A stretch of DNA of 64,000 nt from Actimicrobium sp035984655 (lineage in GTDB: Bacteria; Pseudomonadota; Gammaproteobacteria; Burkholderiales; Burkholderiaceae_D): NCBI RefSeq assembly GCF_035984655.1, contig NZ_JAXCHT010000003.1, positions 124,001 to 188,000 of the forward strand, given 5' to 3'. The notes beneath the pieces were generated by a model that was not told the DNA's origin, did no database searches, and saw only the letters and a program-made list of their open reading frames with translations. Numbering within the stretch: the first letter of the stretch is position 1; every line of letters begins with the position of its first letter. A program made the position numbers and the translations under genes. Of the stretch, positions 8,313 to 17,856 are shown piece by piece.

Positions 8313-9142
8313 GTTGTTCCGCTTGCTGTTTTGGTACTGCCAGGTCGTTTCGGGTGGTTGGTTGGTGCCGGTTTTTTCGGTGTATTGGCGTCCGGTGCGA
8401 ACACCATGCCGCTGGCCTTGAGCGCCATGCCGTTCGGATAGCGCATGTCGATGCGCTCGATGCGGTCCTGCAGGCGCGCCACCAGCTGTGGATAAATGCC
8501 GGTCAGTCGGGCGACGCGTTCTTTCAATGTGGTGGCGGTCTGTTCGCGGCCCAGTTCCACCACCATGCCGTTGTTGAGCGTGACCGCCCACGCATAGCGA
8601 CTCGACAGCGTCAATGCCTCGGGCGCCAGATTGGCAGCGGCAAACCAGGTGCGCAGATCGAAGAAGCGTGCCACGACTTCCTTTTCGCTGCCTTCCGGTC
8701 CGCTGAAAGCAGGCAGTTCGCCGGCTTCTTCCGCTTCGGCCAGGTTGGCGGTAAACACATCGCCCTGCACCGAGATCAGGCGACCTTCATCACCCCAGGT
8801 ACCCAGCGTCTGATGTTCTTCCAGCGTCACCACAAGGCGGTTCGGCCATTCACGCCGGACGGTCGCCTTGTGCACCCACGGCACCGCCTCGAAGGCCTGC
8901 CGCACCACATCCAGATTGGCCGTAAAGAAGTTGCCGCGAATGCGCGGCAGGGCCGAGCTCTTGATGGTCAATGGATTGACATGCAGCAGTGCGGCATCGG
9001 CCACACCTTCGACGCGAATCACCTTCAGCGTGAACATCGGCCGCTGCGCAATCCACCAGACCCCGGCTGAAAGCAGGACGAGCATCAGCGCACCGAGCAA
9101 CAGGTTGGCGCTTGCGTTGAGCATTTTGATGTCGTGCCACAT
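8309..9142 (-). CDS. ftsQ: Cell division protein FtsQ
   Basis: FtsQ is a bitopic division protein that links early cytoplasmic and late periplasmic steps with FtsL/FtsB. The 277-residue chain has a short cytoplasmic tail, one transmembrane helix (about 13-32), a POTRA domain beginning 'FTLKVIRVEG' and the FtsQ/DivIB beta domain. The C-terminus is Lys/Pro/Thr-rich. It lies between ddlB (21-bp gap) and ftsA (4-bp overlap), the standard order. Confidence 0.95.
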   Translation of the reverse strand: MWHDIKMLNASANLLLGALMLVLLSAGVWWIAQRPMFTLKVIRVEGVADAALLHVNPLTIKSSALPRIRGNFFTANLDVVRQAFEAVPWVHKATVRREWPNRLVVTLEEHQTLGTWGDEGRLISVQGDVFTANLAEAEEAGELPAFSGPEGSEKEVVARFFDLRTWFAAANLAPEALTLSSRYAWAVTLNNGMVVELGREQTATTLKERVARLTGIYPQLVARLQDRIERIDMRYPNGMALKASGMVFAPDANTPKKPAPTNHPKRPGSTKTASGTT

Positions 9143-9163
9143 GATCGGGGTCGGCGCTCCGGG

Positions 9164-10132
9164 TTAAGGGGTGATGACGGCGTGCAGCCGCGCTGTGTTG
9201 AGAATGGCGATGCACAGGTCTTCATACGCCATGCCCTCGGCCTTGCCCGCCATCGGCACCAGCGAATGACCGGTCATGCCGGGCGAGGTGTTGATCTCCA
9301 GTAGAAACGGCGCGTCATCGTCGGCGCGCAACATGATGTCGACGCGGGCCCAGCCGGAGCAGCCGATGGCGTTGAAGGCACGCACGGCGATGTCCTGCAG
9401 ATGCAATGTCAGCGCGGCATCGAGCGGCGCCGGGCACAGGTATTGGGTGTCGTCGCTGAAGTACTTGTGCTGGTAATCGTAGTTGCCGTCCGGGGCGCGG
9501 ATCTCGACAATCGGCAAGGCCCGTGCGTGATGGCCTGAACCCAGCACCGGCACCGTGACTTCACGGCCGGTGATGAATTCCTCGGCCAGCACGACGCGGT
9601 CATAGGTGGCGCACAGGGCGAATCCGGCATGCATGTCGGCAGCGTCATTGACCTTGCTGATGCCCAGCGTCGAGCCTTCATGCGGCGCCTTCAGCATCAG
9701 CGGCAAACCGAGTTCGTCCGGCACGTCCTGCAACACGTCGTCCGGCGTATCCACATCCAGCACCAGGAAACGCGGCGTTGGCAGATCGTGGCTGAGCCAG
9801 ATGCGCTTGGTCATGACCTTGTCCATCGCAATCGCCGACGCCATCACGCCGGAGCCGGTGTAAGGCACGCCAAGCTGTTCCAGCGCGCCCTGCATGGTGC
9901 CGTCTTCACCGAAGCGGCCATGCAATGCGATGAAGACCCGGTCGAATTTTTCGGCGGCCAGTTCGGCCAGCGACCGTTCGGCCGGATCGAAGGCGTGCGC
10001 ATCAATGCCTCTGCTTTTCAGCGCGGCCAGTACGCCGTTGCCGGACATGAGCGAGACCTCACGTTCGGCCGAACGGCCTCCCATCAAGACGCCGACCTTG
10101 CCGAATTGCTGCGGATTGTTCGCTGTGTTCAT
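9164..10132 (-). CDS. ddlB: D-alanine-D-alanine ligase
   Basis: This ATP-grasp ligase makes D-Ala-D-Ala for the MurF reaction. The 322-residue chain has the N-terminal VGVLMGGRSAEREVSL motif, the ATP-grasp lysines, and the C-terminal metal-binding FLLEINTSPGMTGHSLVP segment. The serine after ERE and the Tyr-containing loop that hold D-Ala are present. Start and stop are coupled to murC by a 4-bp overlap. The name ddlB rather than ddlA follows from its place in the dcw cluster. Confidence 0.96.
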   Translation of the reverse strand: MNTANNPQQFGKVGVLMGGRSAEREVSLMSGNGVLAALKSRGIDAHAFDPAERSLAELAAEKFDRVFIALHGRFGEDGTMQGALEQLGVPYTGSGVMASAIAMDKVMTKRIWLSHDLPTPRFLVLDVDTPDDVLQDVPDELGLPLMLKAPHEGSTLGISKVNDAADMHAGFALCATYDRVVLAEEFITGREVTVPVLGSGHHARALPIVEIRAPDGNYDYQHKYFSDDTQYLCPAPLDAALTLHLQDIAVRAFNAIGCSGWARVDIMLRADDDAPFLLEINTSPGMTGHSLVPMAGKAEGMAYEDLCIAILNTARLHAVITP

Positions 10133-11544
10133 GGTGTTTCCTGTTTGCTGCGCTGGACCAGTTTTGCCGGCACGCCATTAATCGACCCGGCGCCCATGGT
10201 GATGACCACGTCGCCGTCCCTGATGATGTTCAAAATCGTGTCCGGCATGTCGGCGATCTGCTCGACAAATACCGGCTCCACCTTGCCGGCCACGCGCAAG
10301 GCATGTGCCAGCGCGCGCCCGTCAGCGGCAATGATCGGCTGCTCGCCGGCCGCATACACCTCGGCCAGCACCAGCGCGTCGGTACTCGAGAGCACCCGCA
10401 CGAAGTCCTCGAACAGATCGCGGGTGCGGGTGAAGCGGTGCGGCTGGAACGCCAACACCAGCCGGCGCCCCGGGTAGGCGCCGCGCGCGGCCGACAGCGT
10501 CGCCGCAGTTTCGACCGGATGATGGCCGTAGTCGTCGACCAGCGCGTACGTGCCGCCCGGCTTGCCATCGACGCCAGCAATGGCAAGTTCGCCATAGCGC
10601 GTGAAACGCCGTCCGACCCCGTTGAATTCGGCCAGCGCCTTCTGGGTCGCCGTATCGGCCACGCTCAACTCGCGCGCGATCGCAATTGCCGCGCAGGCAT
10701 TCTGGATGTTGTGCATGCCGGGCTGGTTCAGGCGCACCGGCATGTCAGGATAGCCGCGCTGCACCACGGTGAAATGCATGTGCGTGTCGACCGCCATGGC
10801 ATCGATGGCGCGCACGTCGGCATCGGCATGAAAGCCATAGGTGACGATCGGCTTGGACACCTGCGGCATGATTTCGCGCACGTTGGCGTCGTCGATGCAC
10901 AGCACCGCCACGCCATAAAACGGCAGGCGCTGGGTGAACTCGACGAAGGCCTGCTTGAGCTTGCCGAAATCATGCCCGTAGGTTTCCATGTGGTCGGCGT
11001 CGATGTTGGTGATGACTTCGATCACCGGCGACAGATTCAGGAACGAGGCGTCGGATTCGTCGGCCTCGGCCACGATGAAATCGCCGGCGCCGAGCTTGGC
11101 ATTCGCACCGGCGCTGGTGAGACGCCCGCCGATGACGAAGGTGGGATCGAGTCCGCCCTCGGCCAGCACGCTCGCCACCAGACTGGTGGTGGTGGTCTTG
11201 CCGTGCGTGCCGGCGATCGCAATGCCACGCTTCAGGCGCATCAGTTCGGCCAGCATGACTGCGCGCGGCACCACCGGAAGGTGCCGCTCGCGCGCGGCGA
11301 CGACCTCCGGATTGTCTTCCTTGACAGCGGTCGACGTGACGATGGCATCGGCTCCGCCGAGGTTGCCGGCGGCGTGACCGAGCATGACGGTGGCACCGAG
11401 GTCGACCAGCCGCCGCGTCGCGGTATTGCTGCCGAGGTCGGAGCCGGAAATCGTGTAGCCGAGGTTGAGCAACACTTCGGCAATGCCGCTCATGCCGCTG
11501 CCGCCGATGCCGACGAAATGAATGTGTTTGACTTTATGTTTCAT
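10129..11544 (-). CDS. murC: UDP-N-acetylmuramate--L-alanine ligase
   Basis: MurC adds L-Ala to UDP-MurNAc, the first amino acid of the peptidoglycan stem peptide, in the cytoplasm. The 471-residue chain has the N-terminal Rossmann GIGGSGMSGIAEVL motif and the Mur ligase P-loop GTHGKTTTTS near residue 113, followed by the central and C-terminal Mur ligase domains. It overlaps murG upstream and ddlB downstream by 4 bp each. Confidence 0.97.
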   Translation of the reverse strand: MKHKVKHIHFVGIGGSGMSGIAEVLLNLGYTISGSDLGSNTATRRLVDLGATVMLGHAAGNLGGADAIVTSTAVKEDNPEVVAARERHLPVVPRAVMLAELMRLKRGIAIAGTHGKTTTTSLVASVLAEGGLDPTFVIGGRLTSAGANAKLGAGDFIVAEADESDASFLNLSPVIEVITNIDADHMETYGHDFGKLKQAFVEFTQRLPFYGVAVLCIDDANVREIMPQVSKPIVTYGFHADADVRAIDAMAVDTHMHFTVVQRGYPDMPVRLNQPGMHNIQNACAAIAIARELSVADTATQKALAEFNGVGRRFTRYGELAIAGVDGKPGGTYALVDDYGHHPVETAATLSAARGAYPGRRLVLAFQPHRFTRTRDLFEDFVRVLSSTDALVLAEVYAAGEQPIIAADGRALAHALRVAGKVEPVFVEQIADMPDTILNIIRDGDVVITMGAGSINGVPAKLVQRSKQETP

Positions 11545-12614
11545 GCGGTTGCCACTTGTTCAAGGATGCGTGCGATGGCCTCGTTGGCCTCGCGCCGTCC
11601 GTTGTCATACGCTGCCTGGGCCATCGTGGCGCAGCGCGCACGGGTGATGGTCAGGAATAATTGGGCCAGCTTGTCGGCGCTCAACTCGCTTTGCGGCAAA
11701 TGGATCGCTGCCTGCTGGTTGGCCATCCAGCGCGCGTTGTCACGCTGATGCGTGGTGGTCGAGGCCAGCAGCGGCACCAGTATGCTGGCGACACCGGCGG
11801 CGGTCAGCTCCGACAGCGTGATCGCACCGGCGCGGCAGATCACCAGATCGGCCGCGGCGTAGCGGCGCGGCATGTCGTCGATGAAGGCGAGCACTTCTGC
11901 TACGACGCCAAGCCGGGCATACGCCGCCTGCAGTGCTGCAATGTGCTGCTTGCCGGATTGATGCGTCACCTGCGGACGCTGCTCCAGCGGGATCAACGCC
12001 AGCGCCGCGGGCAGCGCTTCGTTCAAGACTTTTGCGCCGAGACTGCCGCCCACGACCAGCAGTTGCAGGACGCCGCTGCGCCCGGCATAGCGCACGGCGG
12101 GCAGCGGCAGCTGCAGGATTTCGGCGCGCACCGGATTGCCGGTGACGACCGCCTTGCCGGCGGCTCGCCCGAAGTCGGCCGGAAAGCCGAACAGGACGCG
12201 TTGCGCGAACGGCGCCAGCGTCTTGTTCGACAGCAGGAGCGCTGCGTCGGCATTCTGCAAAACCAGCGGCACGCCGCGCAGGCGCGCCATCAAACCGCCC
12301 GGCACCGTCACGTAGCCGCCCATGCCGAGCACCACGTCGGGCTTGCGGCGCGCCAGAATGCGCAGGCAGGTGGCAAAACTCGCCACCAGTTGCCAAGCGC
12401 CGCGTACGGTGTGTTGCCAGCCCTTGCCGCGCAAGCCGCCGAAGGCAATCTTGTCCATCTCGATGCCGTGTTGCGGCACCAGCTCGCGCTCCATGCCGTG
12501 CTCGGTGCCGAGCCAGCTGACCTGCCAGCCGCGCGCGCGCATCGTAGCCGCGATCGCCAGTCCGGGGAAGATGTGCCCGCCAGTGCCGGCGGCCATGATC
12601 ATCAGCTTCTTCAT
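11541..12614 (-). CDS. murG: UDP-GlcNAc:lipid I N-acetylglucosaminyltransferase
   Basis: MurG is the GT28 enzyme that converts lipid I to lipid II at the cytoplasmic face of the membrane. The 357-residue chain begins MKKLMIMAAGTGGHIFPGLA, with the GTGGHxxPG glycine loop. The C-terminal half carries the UDP-GlcNAc site ('RAGAITLSEL'). The frame stays open for about 300 codons upstream across ftsW, but the ATG at 12614, which forms a 4-bp overlap with the ftsW stop, is the true start by family alignment. Confidence 0.96.
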   Translation of the reverse strand: MKKLMIMAAGTGGHIFPGLAIAATMRARGWQVSWLGTEHGMERELVPQHGIEMDKIAFGGLRGKGWQHTVRGAWQLVASFATCLRILARRKPDVVLGMGGYVTVPGGLMARLRGVPLVLQNADAALLLSNKTLAPFAQRVLFGFPADFGRAAGKAVVTGNPVRAEILQLPLPAVRYAGRSGVLQLLVVGGSLGAKVLNEALPAALALIPLEQRPQVTHQSGKQHIAALQAAYARLGVVAEVLAFIDDMPRRYAAADLVICRAGAITLSELTAAGVASILVPLLASTTTHQRDNARWMANQQAAIHLPQSELSADKLAQLFLTITRARCATMAQAAYDNGRREANEAIARILEQVATA

Positions 12615-13816
12615 ACCCGGCCTCCGCGCATGCGCAGGCGGTTTTCGTAATCGATGCGCAGCAGGATGGCCAGGCCGACGCAGTTGATCAGCACGCCGGA
12701 GCCGCCATAACTCATCAGCGGCAGCGTCAGGCCCTTGGTTGGCAGCAGACCGAGATTGACACCCATGTTGATGAAGGCCTGGACCCCGATCCAGATGCCG
12801 ATGCCCTTGGCGGTCAATCCCGCGAAGGTCAGGTCGATGGCAATCGCCTGGCGGCCGATGTCGAACGACCGCTTGACGAGCCAGTAGAACATCACCACCA
12901 CCACCAGCACGCCGACAAAACCGAGTTCCTCGCCAATCACCGCCAGCAGGAAGTCGGTATGCGCTTCCGGCAGATAGTGCAGCTTTTCGACACTGCCGCC
13001 GAGGCCGACACCGAACAGTTCGCCGCGCCCGAAGGCGATCAGCGAATGCGACAGCTGATACGCCTTGCCGAGGGAGTTTTCTTCGGTCCACGGATTCAGA
13101 TAGGCAAAGATCCGTTCCCGTCGCCATGGCGACAGCATGATCACCAGACTGAAGGTTGCCACCAGCGTGGCGCCGATACCGCCGAACCAGATCCCGTTGA
13201 TACCGCCCAAGAACAGGATGCCCATCGCGATGCAGACGATCACGCCGAAGGCGCCCAGATCGGGCTCGAGCAGCAGCAGCAGGCCGACACAGCCGACTGC
13301 TGCGGCCATCGGCAGGAAACCCTTGGTCAGCTTGTGCATGAACTGCTGCTTGCGCACGGTGTAGTCGGCTGCATACAGCACCACGAACAGTTTCATCAAT
13401 TCGGACGGTTGCAGGTTGAAGACCTTGAACGACAACCAGCGCTTGGCGCCGTTGACGCCTTTGCCGATACCCGGGATCAGCACCAGCAGCAACAGGATCA
13501 GCGTACCGACGAACAGATACGGTGCCCAGCGCTGCCACGTCTCGATGCGCACGCGGAAGGCCAGCAAGCCGGCAAACAACGAGATCGCGATGAAGCTGGC
13601 CTGGCGGATCAGGAAATGGGCGTTTTTATAGTGCGCGTATTTGGGCGAGTCCGGCAGCGAGATCGACGCCGAATACACCATCACCATGCCAAACAGCATC
13701 AGCAACAGCACCACCCAGACCAGTGGCTGGTCGTATTCCATCATGGTCGAGCGCTGCGTCTGCGCACGCGCTGGCGGGGTACTGTCAGCACCGAACAATG
13801 GCAGGGCGAATTTCAT
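12611..13816 (-). CDS. ftsW: SEDS-family septal peptidoglycan polymerase FtsW
   Basis: FtsW is the glycosyltransferase that works with FtsI to build septal peptidoglycan from lipid II. The 401-residue chain has about ten transmembrane segments and SEDS motifs, including 'GKGVNGAKRWL', 'QPSELMKL' (with the conserved PSE) and the C-terminal 'GLTLPLMSYGGSG'. A cytoplasmic tail of about 25 residues precedes the first helix. It is coupled by 4-bp overlaps to murD and murG. Confidence 0.96.
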   Translation of the reverse strand: MKFALPLFGADSTPPARAQTQRSTMMEYDQPLVWVVLLLMLFGMVMVYSASISLPDSPKYAHYKNAHFLIRQASFIAISLFAGLLAFRVRIETWQRWAPYLFVGTLILLLLVLIPGIGKGVNGAKRWLSFKVFNLQPSELMKLFVVLYAADYTVRKQQFMHKLTKGFLPMAAAVGCVGLLLLLEPDLGAFGVIVCIAMGILFLGGINGIWFGGIGATLVATFSLVIMLSPWRRERIFAYLNPWTEENSLGKAYQLSHSLIAFGRGELFGVGLGGSVEKLHYLPEAHTDFLLAVIGEELGFVGVLVVVVMFYWLVKRSFDIGRQAIAIDLTFAGLTAKGIGIWIGVQAFINMGVNLGLLPTKGLTLPLMSYGGSGVLINCVGLAILLRIDYENRLRMRGGRV

Positions 13817-15300
13817 GCGACCACCTCGCCGCGCGCCAGGGCAAGCTCACGCACCGCGTCGCCGAACACAGCGGCGCGGTGCACGTAGCTGGTGAACATG
13901 TCAAAACTGGCGCAGGCGGGCGACAGCAGCACCGCATCGCCCGGTTGTGCAATGGCTGCCGCGCGCTCGACCGCCTGTTCGAGCGAGTCGCAATCGATCA
14001 GCGCGACATCGCCGTCGAGCGCCGCGCGCAGCACTGCGGCATCCTTGCCGATCAACAGGACCGTACGGACATGACGCGCCACCGGCGCGGCCAGCGGACT
14101 GAAATCCTGTCCCTTGCCTTCGCCACCGGCGATCAGCACCAGCTTGCCATGCAGTTCCTGACCAAGTCCCTTCAAGGCGGCCACGGTGGCGCCGACATTG
14201 GTGCCCTTGCTGTCGTCGTACCACGCCACCTCACCGATGGTCGCGATTAACTCGACCCGATGCGGCTCACCGTGGTAATCACGCAAACCGTGCAGCAACG
14301 GCGCCAGCGGCAGACCGATGGCGCGGCACAGTGCCAGCGCGGCCAGGGTATTGACGGCATTATGCTGGCCACGGATTTTCAGTGCGTCGGATGGCATCAG
14401 ACGGTTGGTGCTGACTGCGACTGCTTCGCCGGGATGTTTTTTGCTGCGCTTTTTCTCGGGCTCATCCGCCGCGACAGCCTGCGCCAGCCACTGCATGCCA
14501 TTGTCATTGATCAGGCCGAACGAATCCGGCGTGGCCGCCTCATCACTGCCGAAGGTGACCAGCGGCGCCAGCGGCGAGGCCATCGCCATCACCAGGGCAT
14601 CGTCGCGGTTCAGTACGCGGATCGTGTTCGGCCCGAAGATGCGCGCCTTGTCGGCGGCATAGGCGGCGAAATCGCCGTGCCAGTCGAGATGGTCTTGCGT
14701 GACATTGAGCACGGTCGCGGCATCGGCCTGCAGGCTGTGCGTGGTGTGCAACTGAAAGCTCGATAACTCCAGCACCCAGACTTGCGGCAGCGCGGCGGCT
14801 GCCAGCGCATTGCGCAGAACATCCAGCGCGGCCGGGCTGATGTTGCCGGCGACCTGCACCGTCATGCCGGCGCGTTCGCACAGCAGGCCGACCAGGCTGG
14901 TGACGGTGGTCTTGCCATTGGTGCCAGTAATGGCGAGCACGTTCGGCGCGTAGCCGGTCTGCGTGCGCAATGCCGCCAGCGCTTGCGCGAACAGTTCAAT
15001 TTCGCCCCACACCGGAATGGCCCGTTCGGCCGCTGCCGGCAGGATCGCGGCCAGCTCGCGCTGCGGCGCCAGACCGGGACTCACCGCCACGACATCGATC
15101 TGGTCCAGCAGCTCGGCGGAAAAGGCTCCGGCATGGAACGTGACATCAGGCAGCGCGGCGCGCAAGACGGTCAGGCGCTCTGGCGCGGCGCGTGTGTCGG
15201 CCACGCGCACGGTCGCGCCGCACTGTGCCAGCCACAACGCCATTGCCAGTCCGGACTCGCCGAGTCCAAGCACCAGTACCTGTTTGCCTGTGTAATCCAT
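13813..15300 (-). CDS. murD: UDP-N-acetylmuramoyl-L-alanine--D-glutamate ligase
   Basis: MurD adds D-Glu to UDP-MurNAc-L-Ala. The chosen start, 8 bp after the mraY stop, gives MDYTGKQVLVLGLGESGLAM with the N-terminal nucleotide-fold glycine motif; an open frame continues upstream into mraY but is not MurD-like. The 495-residue chain has the P-loop GTNGKTTVTS and a C-terminal 'LLSPACASFDMF' motif. A lysine-rich insert near residue 300 ('EKKRSKKHPGE') is longer than usual for the family; its meaning is unclear. Confidence 0.95.
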   Translation of the reverse strand: MDYTGKQVLVLGLGESGLAMALWLAQCGATVRVADTRAAPERLTVLRAALPDVTFHAGAFSAELLDQIDVVAVSPGLAPQRELAAILPAAAERAIPVWGEIELFAQALAALRTQTGYAPNVLAITGTNGKTTVTSLVGLLCERAGMTVQVAGNISPAALDVLRNALAAAALPQVWVLELSSFQLHTTHSLQADAATVLNVTQDHLDWHGDFAAYAADKARIFGPNTIRVLNRDDALVMAMASPLAPLVTFGSDEAATPDSFGLINDNGMQWLAQAVAADEPEKKRSKKHPGEAVAVSTNRLMPSDALKIRGQHNAVNTLAALALCRAIGLPLAPLLHGLRDYHGEPHRVELIATIGEVAWYDDSKGTNVGATVAALKGLGQELHGKLVLIAGGEGKGQDFSPLAAPVARHVRTVLLIGKDAAVLRAALDGDVALIDCDSLEQAVERAAAIAQPGDAVLLSPACASFDMFTSYVHRAAVFGDAVRELALARGEVVA

Positions 15301-15308
15301 CGCCTCGC

Positions 15309-16478
15309 TTACCGTAACTTCAATGTCGACAAACCGAACAGCACCAGAATCATCGTGATGATCCAGAAACGCACGACGACCTGGGTTTCTTTCCAGCCCT
15401 TTTGCTCGAAATGGTGATGCAGCGGGGCCATCAGCAAGACCCGCCGGCCCACCCCGAAACGCTTTTTGGTGTACTTGAAGTACAGCACCTGCACCATCAC
15501 TGACAGCGTTTCGACCACGAAGATGCCACCCATGATGAACAACACGATCTCCTGGCGCACGATCACGGCAACGGTGCCCAGCGCACCCCCCAGTGCCAGT
15601 GCGCCGACGTCGCCCATGAAAACCTGCGCGGGGTGGGCGTTGTACCAAAGGAAGGCCAGTCCCGCGCCAGCCATCGCGCCACAAAAAATCAACAGCTCGC
15701 CGGCACCCGGAATGTGCGGGATGAACAGATAGCGGGAATAGGCGGCATTGCCGGTCAGATAGGCAAAGATACCCAGCGCGGTGCCCACCATTACCGTCGG
15801 CATGATCGCCAGGCCGTCGAGGCCATCAGTCAGATTCACCGCGTTGCTGGTGCCGACGATCACGAAATAGGTCAGCGCGATGAAGCCCCAGACGCCGAGC
15901 GGATACGTGACGGTCTTGAAAAACGGCACGATCAGATCGGCCTTCGGCGGCAGGTCGAGCGCGAATCCGGACTGGATCCAGGCGACGAACAGCTCCAGAA
16001 ATTTCGACGTGCTGGGCGCTGACACCGAAAAGGCCAGGTACAGCGCCGCGGAGATGCCAATCACCGATTGCCAGAAATATTTTTCGCGCGACGACATGCC
16101 GTTCGGGTCCTTGTAGACCACCTTGCGGTAATCATCGACCCAGCCGATCGCTCCGAAACCCAGCGTCACCACCAGCACTGGCCAGATAAAGCGGTTGCTC
16201 AGATCAGCCCAGAGCAGCGTCGAGACGCCGATTGAAATCAGGATCAGCAATCCACCCATGGTGGGCGTGCCGCTCTTGATCAGGTGTGACTGCGGGCCAT
16301 CCTGGCGCACCGACTGGCCGACCTTCAGATGCGCCAGCATGCGGATCACGGCGGGCCCGCAAATCAGGCCGATCGCCAGCGCCGTCAAGGTCGCGAACGT
16401 GGCACGGAACGTGATGAAGTTGAAGACACGCAATGGGCCGACGTCTTGTTGAAAATATTGGGCGAGCCAGAGCAGCAT
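15309..16478 (-). CDS. mraY: Phospho-N-acetylmuramoyl-pentapeptide transferase
   Basis: MraY makes lipid I by moving phospho-MurNAc-pentapeptide onto undecaprenyl phosphate. The 389-residue membrane protein has about ten helices and the catalytic loops: 'GWVDDYRKV' (paired Asp), 'NAVNLTDGLDGLA' and the histidine-rich 'MAPLHHHFEQKGW' loop. Length and order are typical. It starts one base after the murF stop, so the two are effectively coupled. Confidence 0.97.
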   Translation of the reverse strand: MLLWLAQYFQQDVGPLRVFNFITFRATFATLTALAIGLICGPAVIRMLAHLKVGQSVRQDGPQSHLIKSGTPTMGGLLILISIGVSTLLWADLSNRFIWPVLVVTLGFGAIGWVDDYRKVVYKDPNGMSSREKYFWQSVIGISAALYLAFSVSAPSTSKFLELFVAWIQSGFALDLPPKADLIVPFFKTVTYPLGVWGFIALTYFVIVGTSNAVNLTDGLDGLAIMPTVMVGTALGIFAYLTGNAAYSRYLFIPHIPGAGELLIFCGAMAGAGLAFLWYNAHPAQVFMGDVGALALGGALGTVAVIVRQEIVLFIMGGIFVVETLSVMVQVLYFKYTKKRFGVGRRVLLMAPLHHHFEQKGWKETQVVVRFWIITMILVLFGLSTLKLR

Positions 16479-16479
16479 G

Positions 16480-17856
16480 TCAGTGCGATTCCTGTACAGG
16501 TTGACCGATCAGGTGATGCACCAGACGTTCCATTTTCATGGAACGCGAGCCTTTCACCAGCACGGTTGAAGCGGGGGTTGCGGCAGTCGTGACGGCCTGC
16601 GTGAGCGCGTCGAAATCGTTGAAATGGTGGGCCTGGGCGCCAAATGCGTTGCCGCTGTGCTGGGCCAGGTCGCCCAGCGTGAAGAGTTGCTCGATGCCGC
16701 GGCCGCGCGCATAGGCGCCGACTTCTTCGTGGTATTTGCGGCCATCGTTGCCGACTTCGCCCATGTCGCCCAGCACCAGCAGGCGCGGCGCCGGCGTGGC
16801 GGCCAGCACATCGATGGCGGCACGCACCGAGTCGGGGTTGGCGTTGTAGGTGTCGTCGATCAGCTGCGCGCCATTGGCGGCGCGCTTGCGCTGCAGGCGT
16901 CCACCCACCGGTGCGAATGCGGCCAGGCCGCGCACGATGGCATCCGGGCTGATGCCGATGGCGACGGCGCAGGCAATCGCAGCCAGGGCATTGCGGACAT
17001 TGTGCTGGCCGGCGGCGGAAATCTGTACATCGAATTCGTGGCTGCCGGCGCGCACCTGCAGATCGCTGCCAAAGCCATTGTTCTGATGGGTACAGGTGAC
17101 GTCGGCGCCGTGCGTCAAACCGAAGGTCATGATCTTGCGCTGCCCGACCGCACTGGCGAACTCGCGCCACAGCGGCGTGAACGGATCGTCGGACGGGAAC
17201 ACCGCGATGCCGTTGGCCGGCAGACTGCTGATGACCGCGCCATTTTCGCGCGCGACGGCTTCGACGCTGACCATGAATTCCTGATGCTCGCGCTGGGCAT
17301 TGTTGACCAGCCCCAGCGTCGGTTGCGCGATTGCTGCCAGTTGCGCAATCTCGCCCGGATGATTCATGCCCAGTTCGATGACCGCCGCCCGCGTCTCAGC
17401 AGTCAGGCGCAACACGGTCAGCGGCACCCCAATGTCGTTGTTCAGATTGCCGCGCGTGGCCAGGCAATGCTCGGGGCCGACTGCGGCGTTCAGGATCGCC
17501 GCCAGCATTTCCTTGACGGTGGTCTTGCCATTGCTGCCGGTGACGCCGATCACCGGCAGCGAAAACTGCCGGCGCCAGTGGCGTGCAATCGCGCCCAGTG
17601 CAATGCGTGTATCCGGCACCAGCAAGGCGGGCAAGGTCAGGTCGGCCGGCAGATGATCGACCACCACCGCAGCGACGCCACGCGCGGCCAGGCCGCCGAG
17701 GAAATCATGGGCGTCGTAGCGTTCGCCGCGCAGTGCCACGAACAGGCTGCCGGCCGGGGCGCTGCGGGTGTCGGTGGAGACGCCCTCGAATTCGGCATCG
17801 CCGGTAGCGCTGGCGCCGCCGATCCATGGCTGCAAATCGAACAGGGAAGACTTCAT
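16480..17856 (-). CDS. murF: UDP-MurNAc-tripeptide:D-alanyl-D-alanine ligase
   Basis: MurF adds the D-Ala-D-Ala dipeptide to complete the UDP-MurNAc-pentapeptide. The 458-residue chain has the P-loop GSNGKTTVKEML near residue 107 and the MurF-type 'LIDDTYNANPDSV' motif in the central domain. It uses the product of ddlB, encoded downstream in the same cluster. Its start overlaps the murE stop by 4 bp. Confidence 0.97.
   Translation of the reverse strand: MKSSLFDLQPWIGGASATGDAEFEGVSTDTRSAPAGSLFVALRGERYDAHDFLGGLAARGVAAVVVDHLPADLTLPALLVPDTRIALGAIARHWRRQFSLPVIGVTGSNGKTTVKEMLAAILNAAVGPEHCLATRGNLNNDIGVPLTVLRLTAETRAAVIELGMNHPGEIAQLAAIAQPTLGLVNNAQREHQEFMVSVEAVARENGAVISSLPANGIAVFPSDDPFTPLWREFASAVGQRKIMTFGLTHGADVTCTHQNNGFGSDLQVRAGSHEFDVQISAAGQHNVRNALAAIACAVAIGISPDAIVRGLAAFAPVGGRLQRKRAANGAQLIDDTYNANPDSVRAAIDVLAATPAPRLLVLGDMGEVGNDGRKYHEEVGAYARGRGIEQLFTLGDLAQHSGNAFGAQAHHFNDFDALTQAVTTAATPASTVLVKGSRSMKMERLVHHLIGQPVQESH

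Noticed and set aside
8313..8591. 93-codon upstream extension of ftsA
   Set aside because: The extension lies inside ftsQ and is His/Arg/Gly-rich; the conserved FtsA N-terminus starts at 8312 with a 4-bp overlap.
10303..11748. 481-codon plus-strand open frame
   Set aside because: Antisense to murC; no protein-like motifs.
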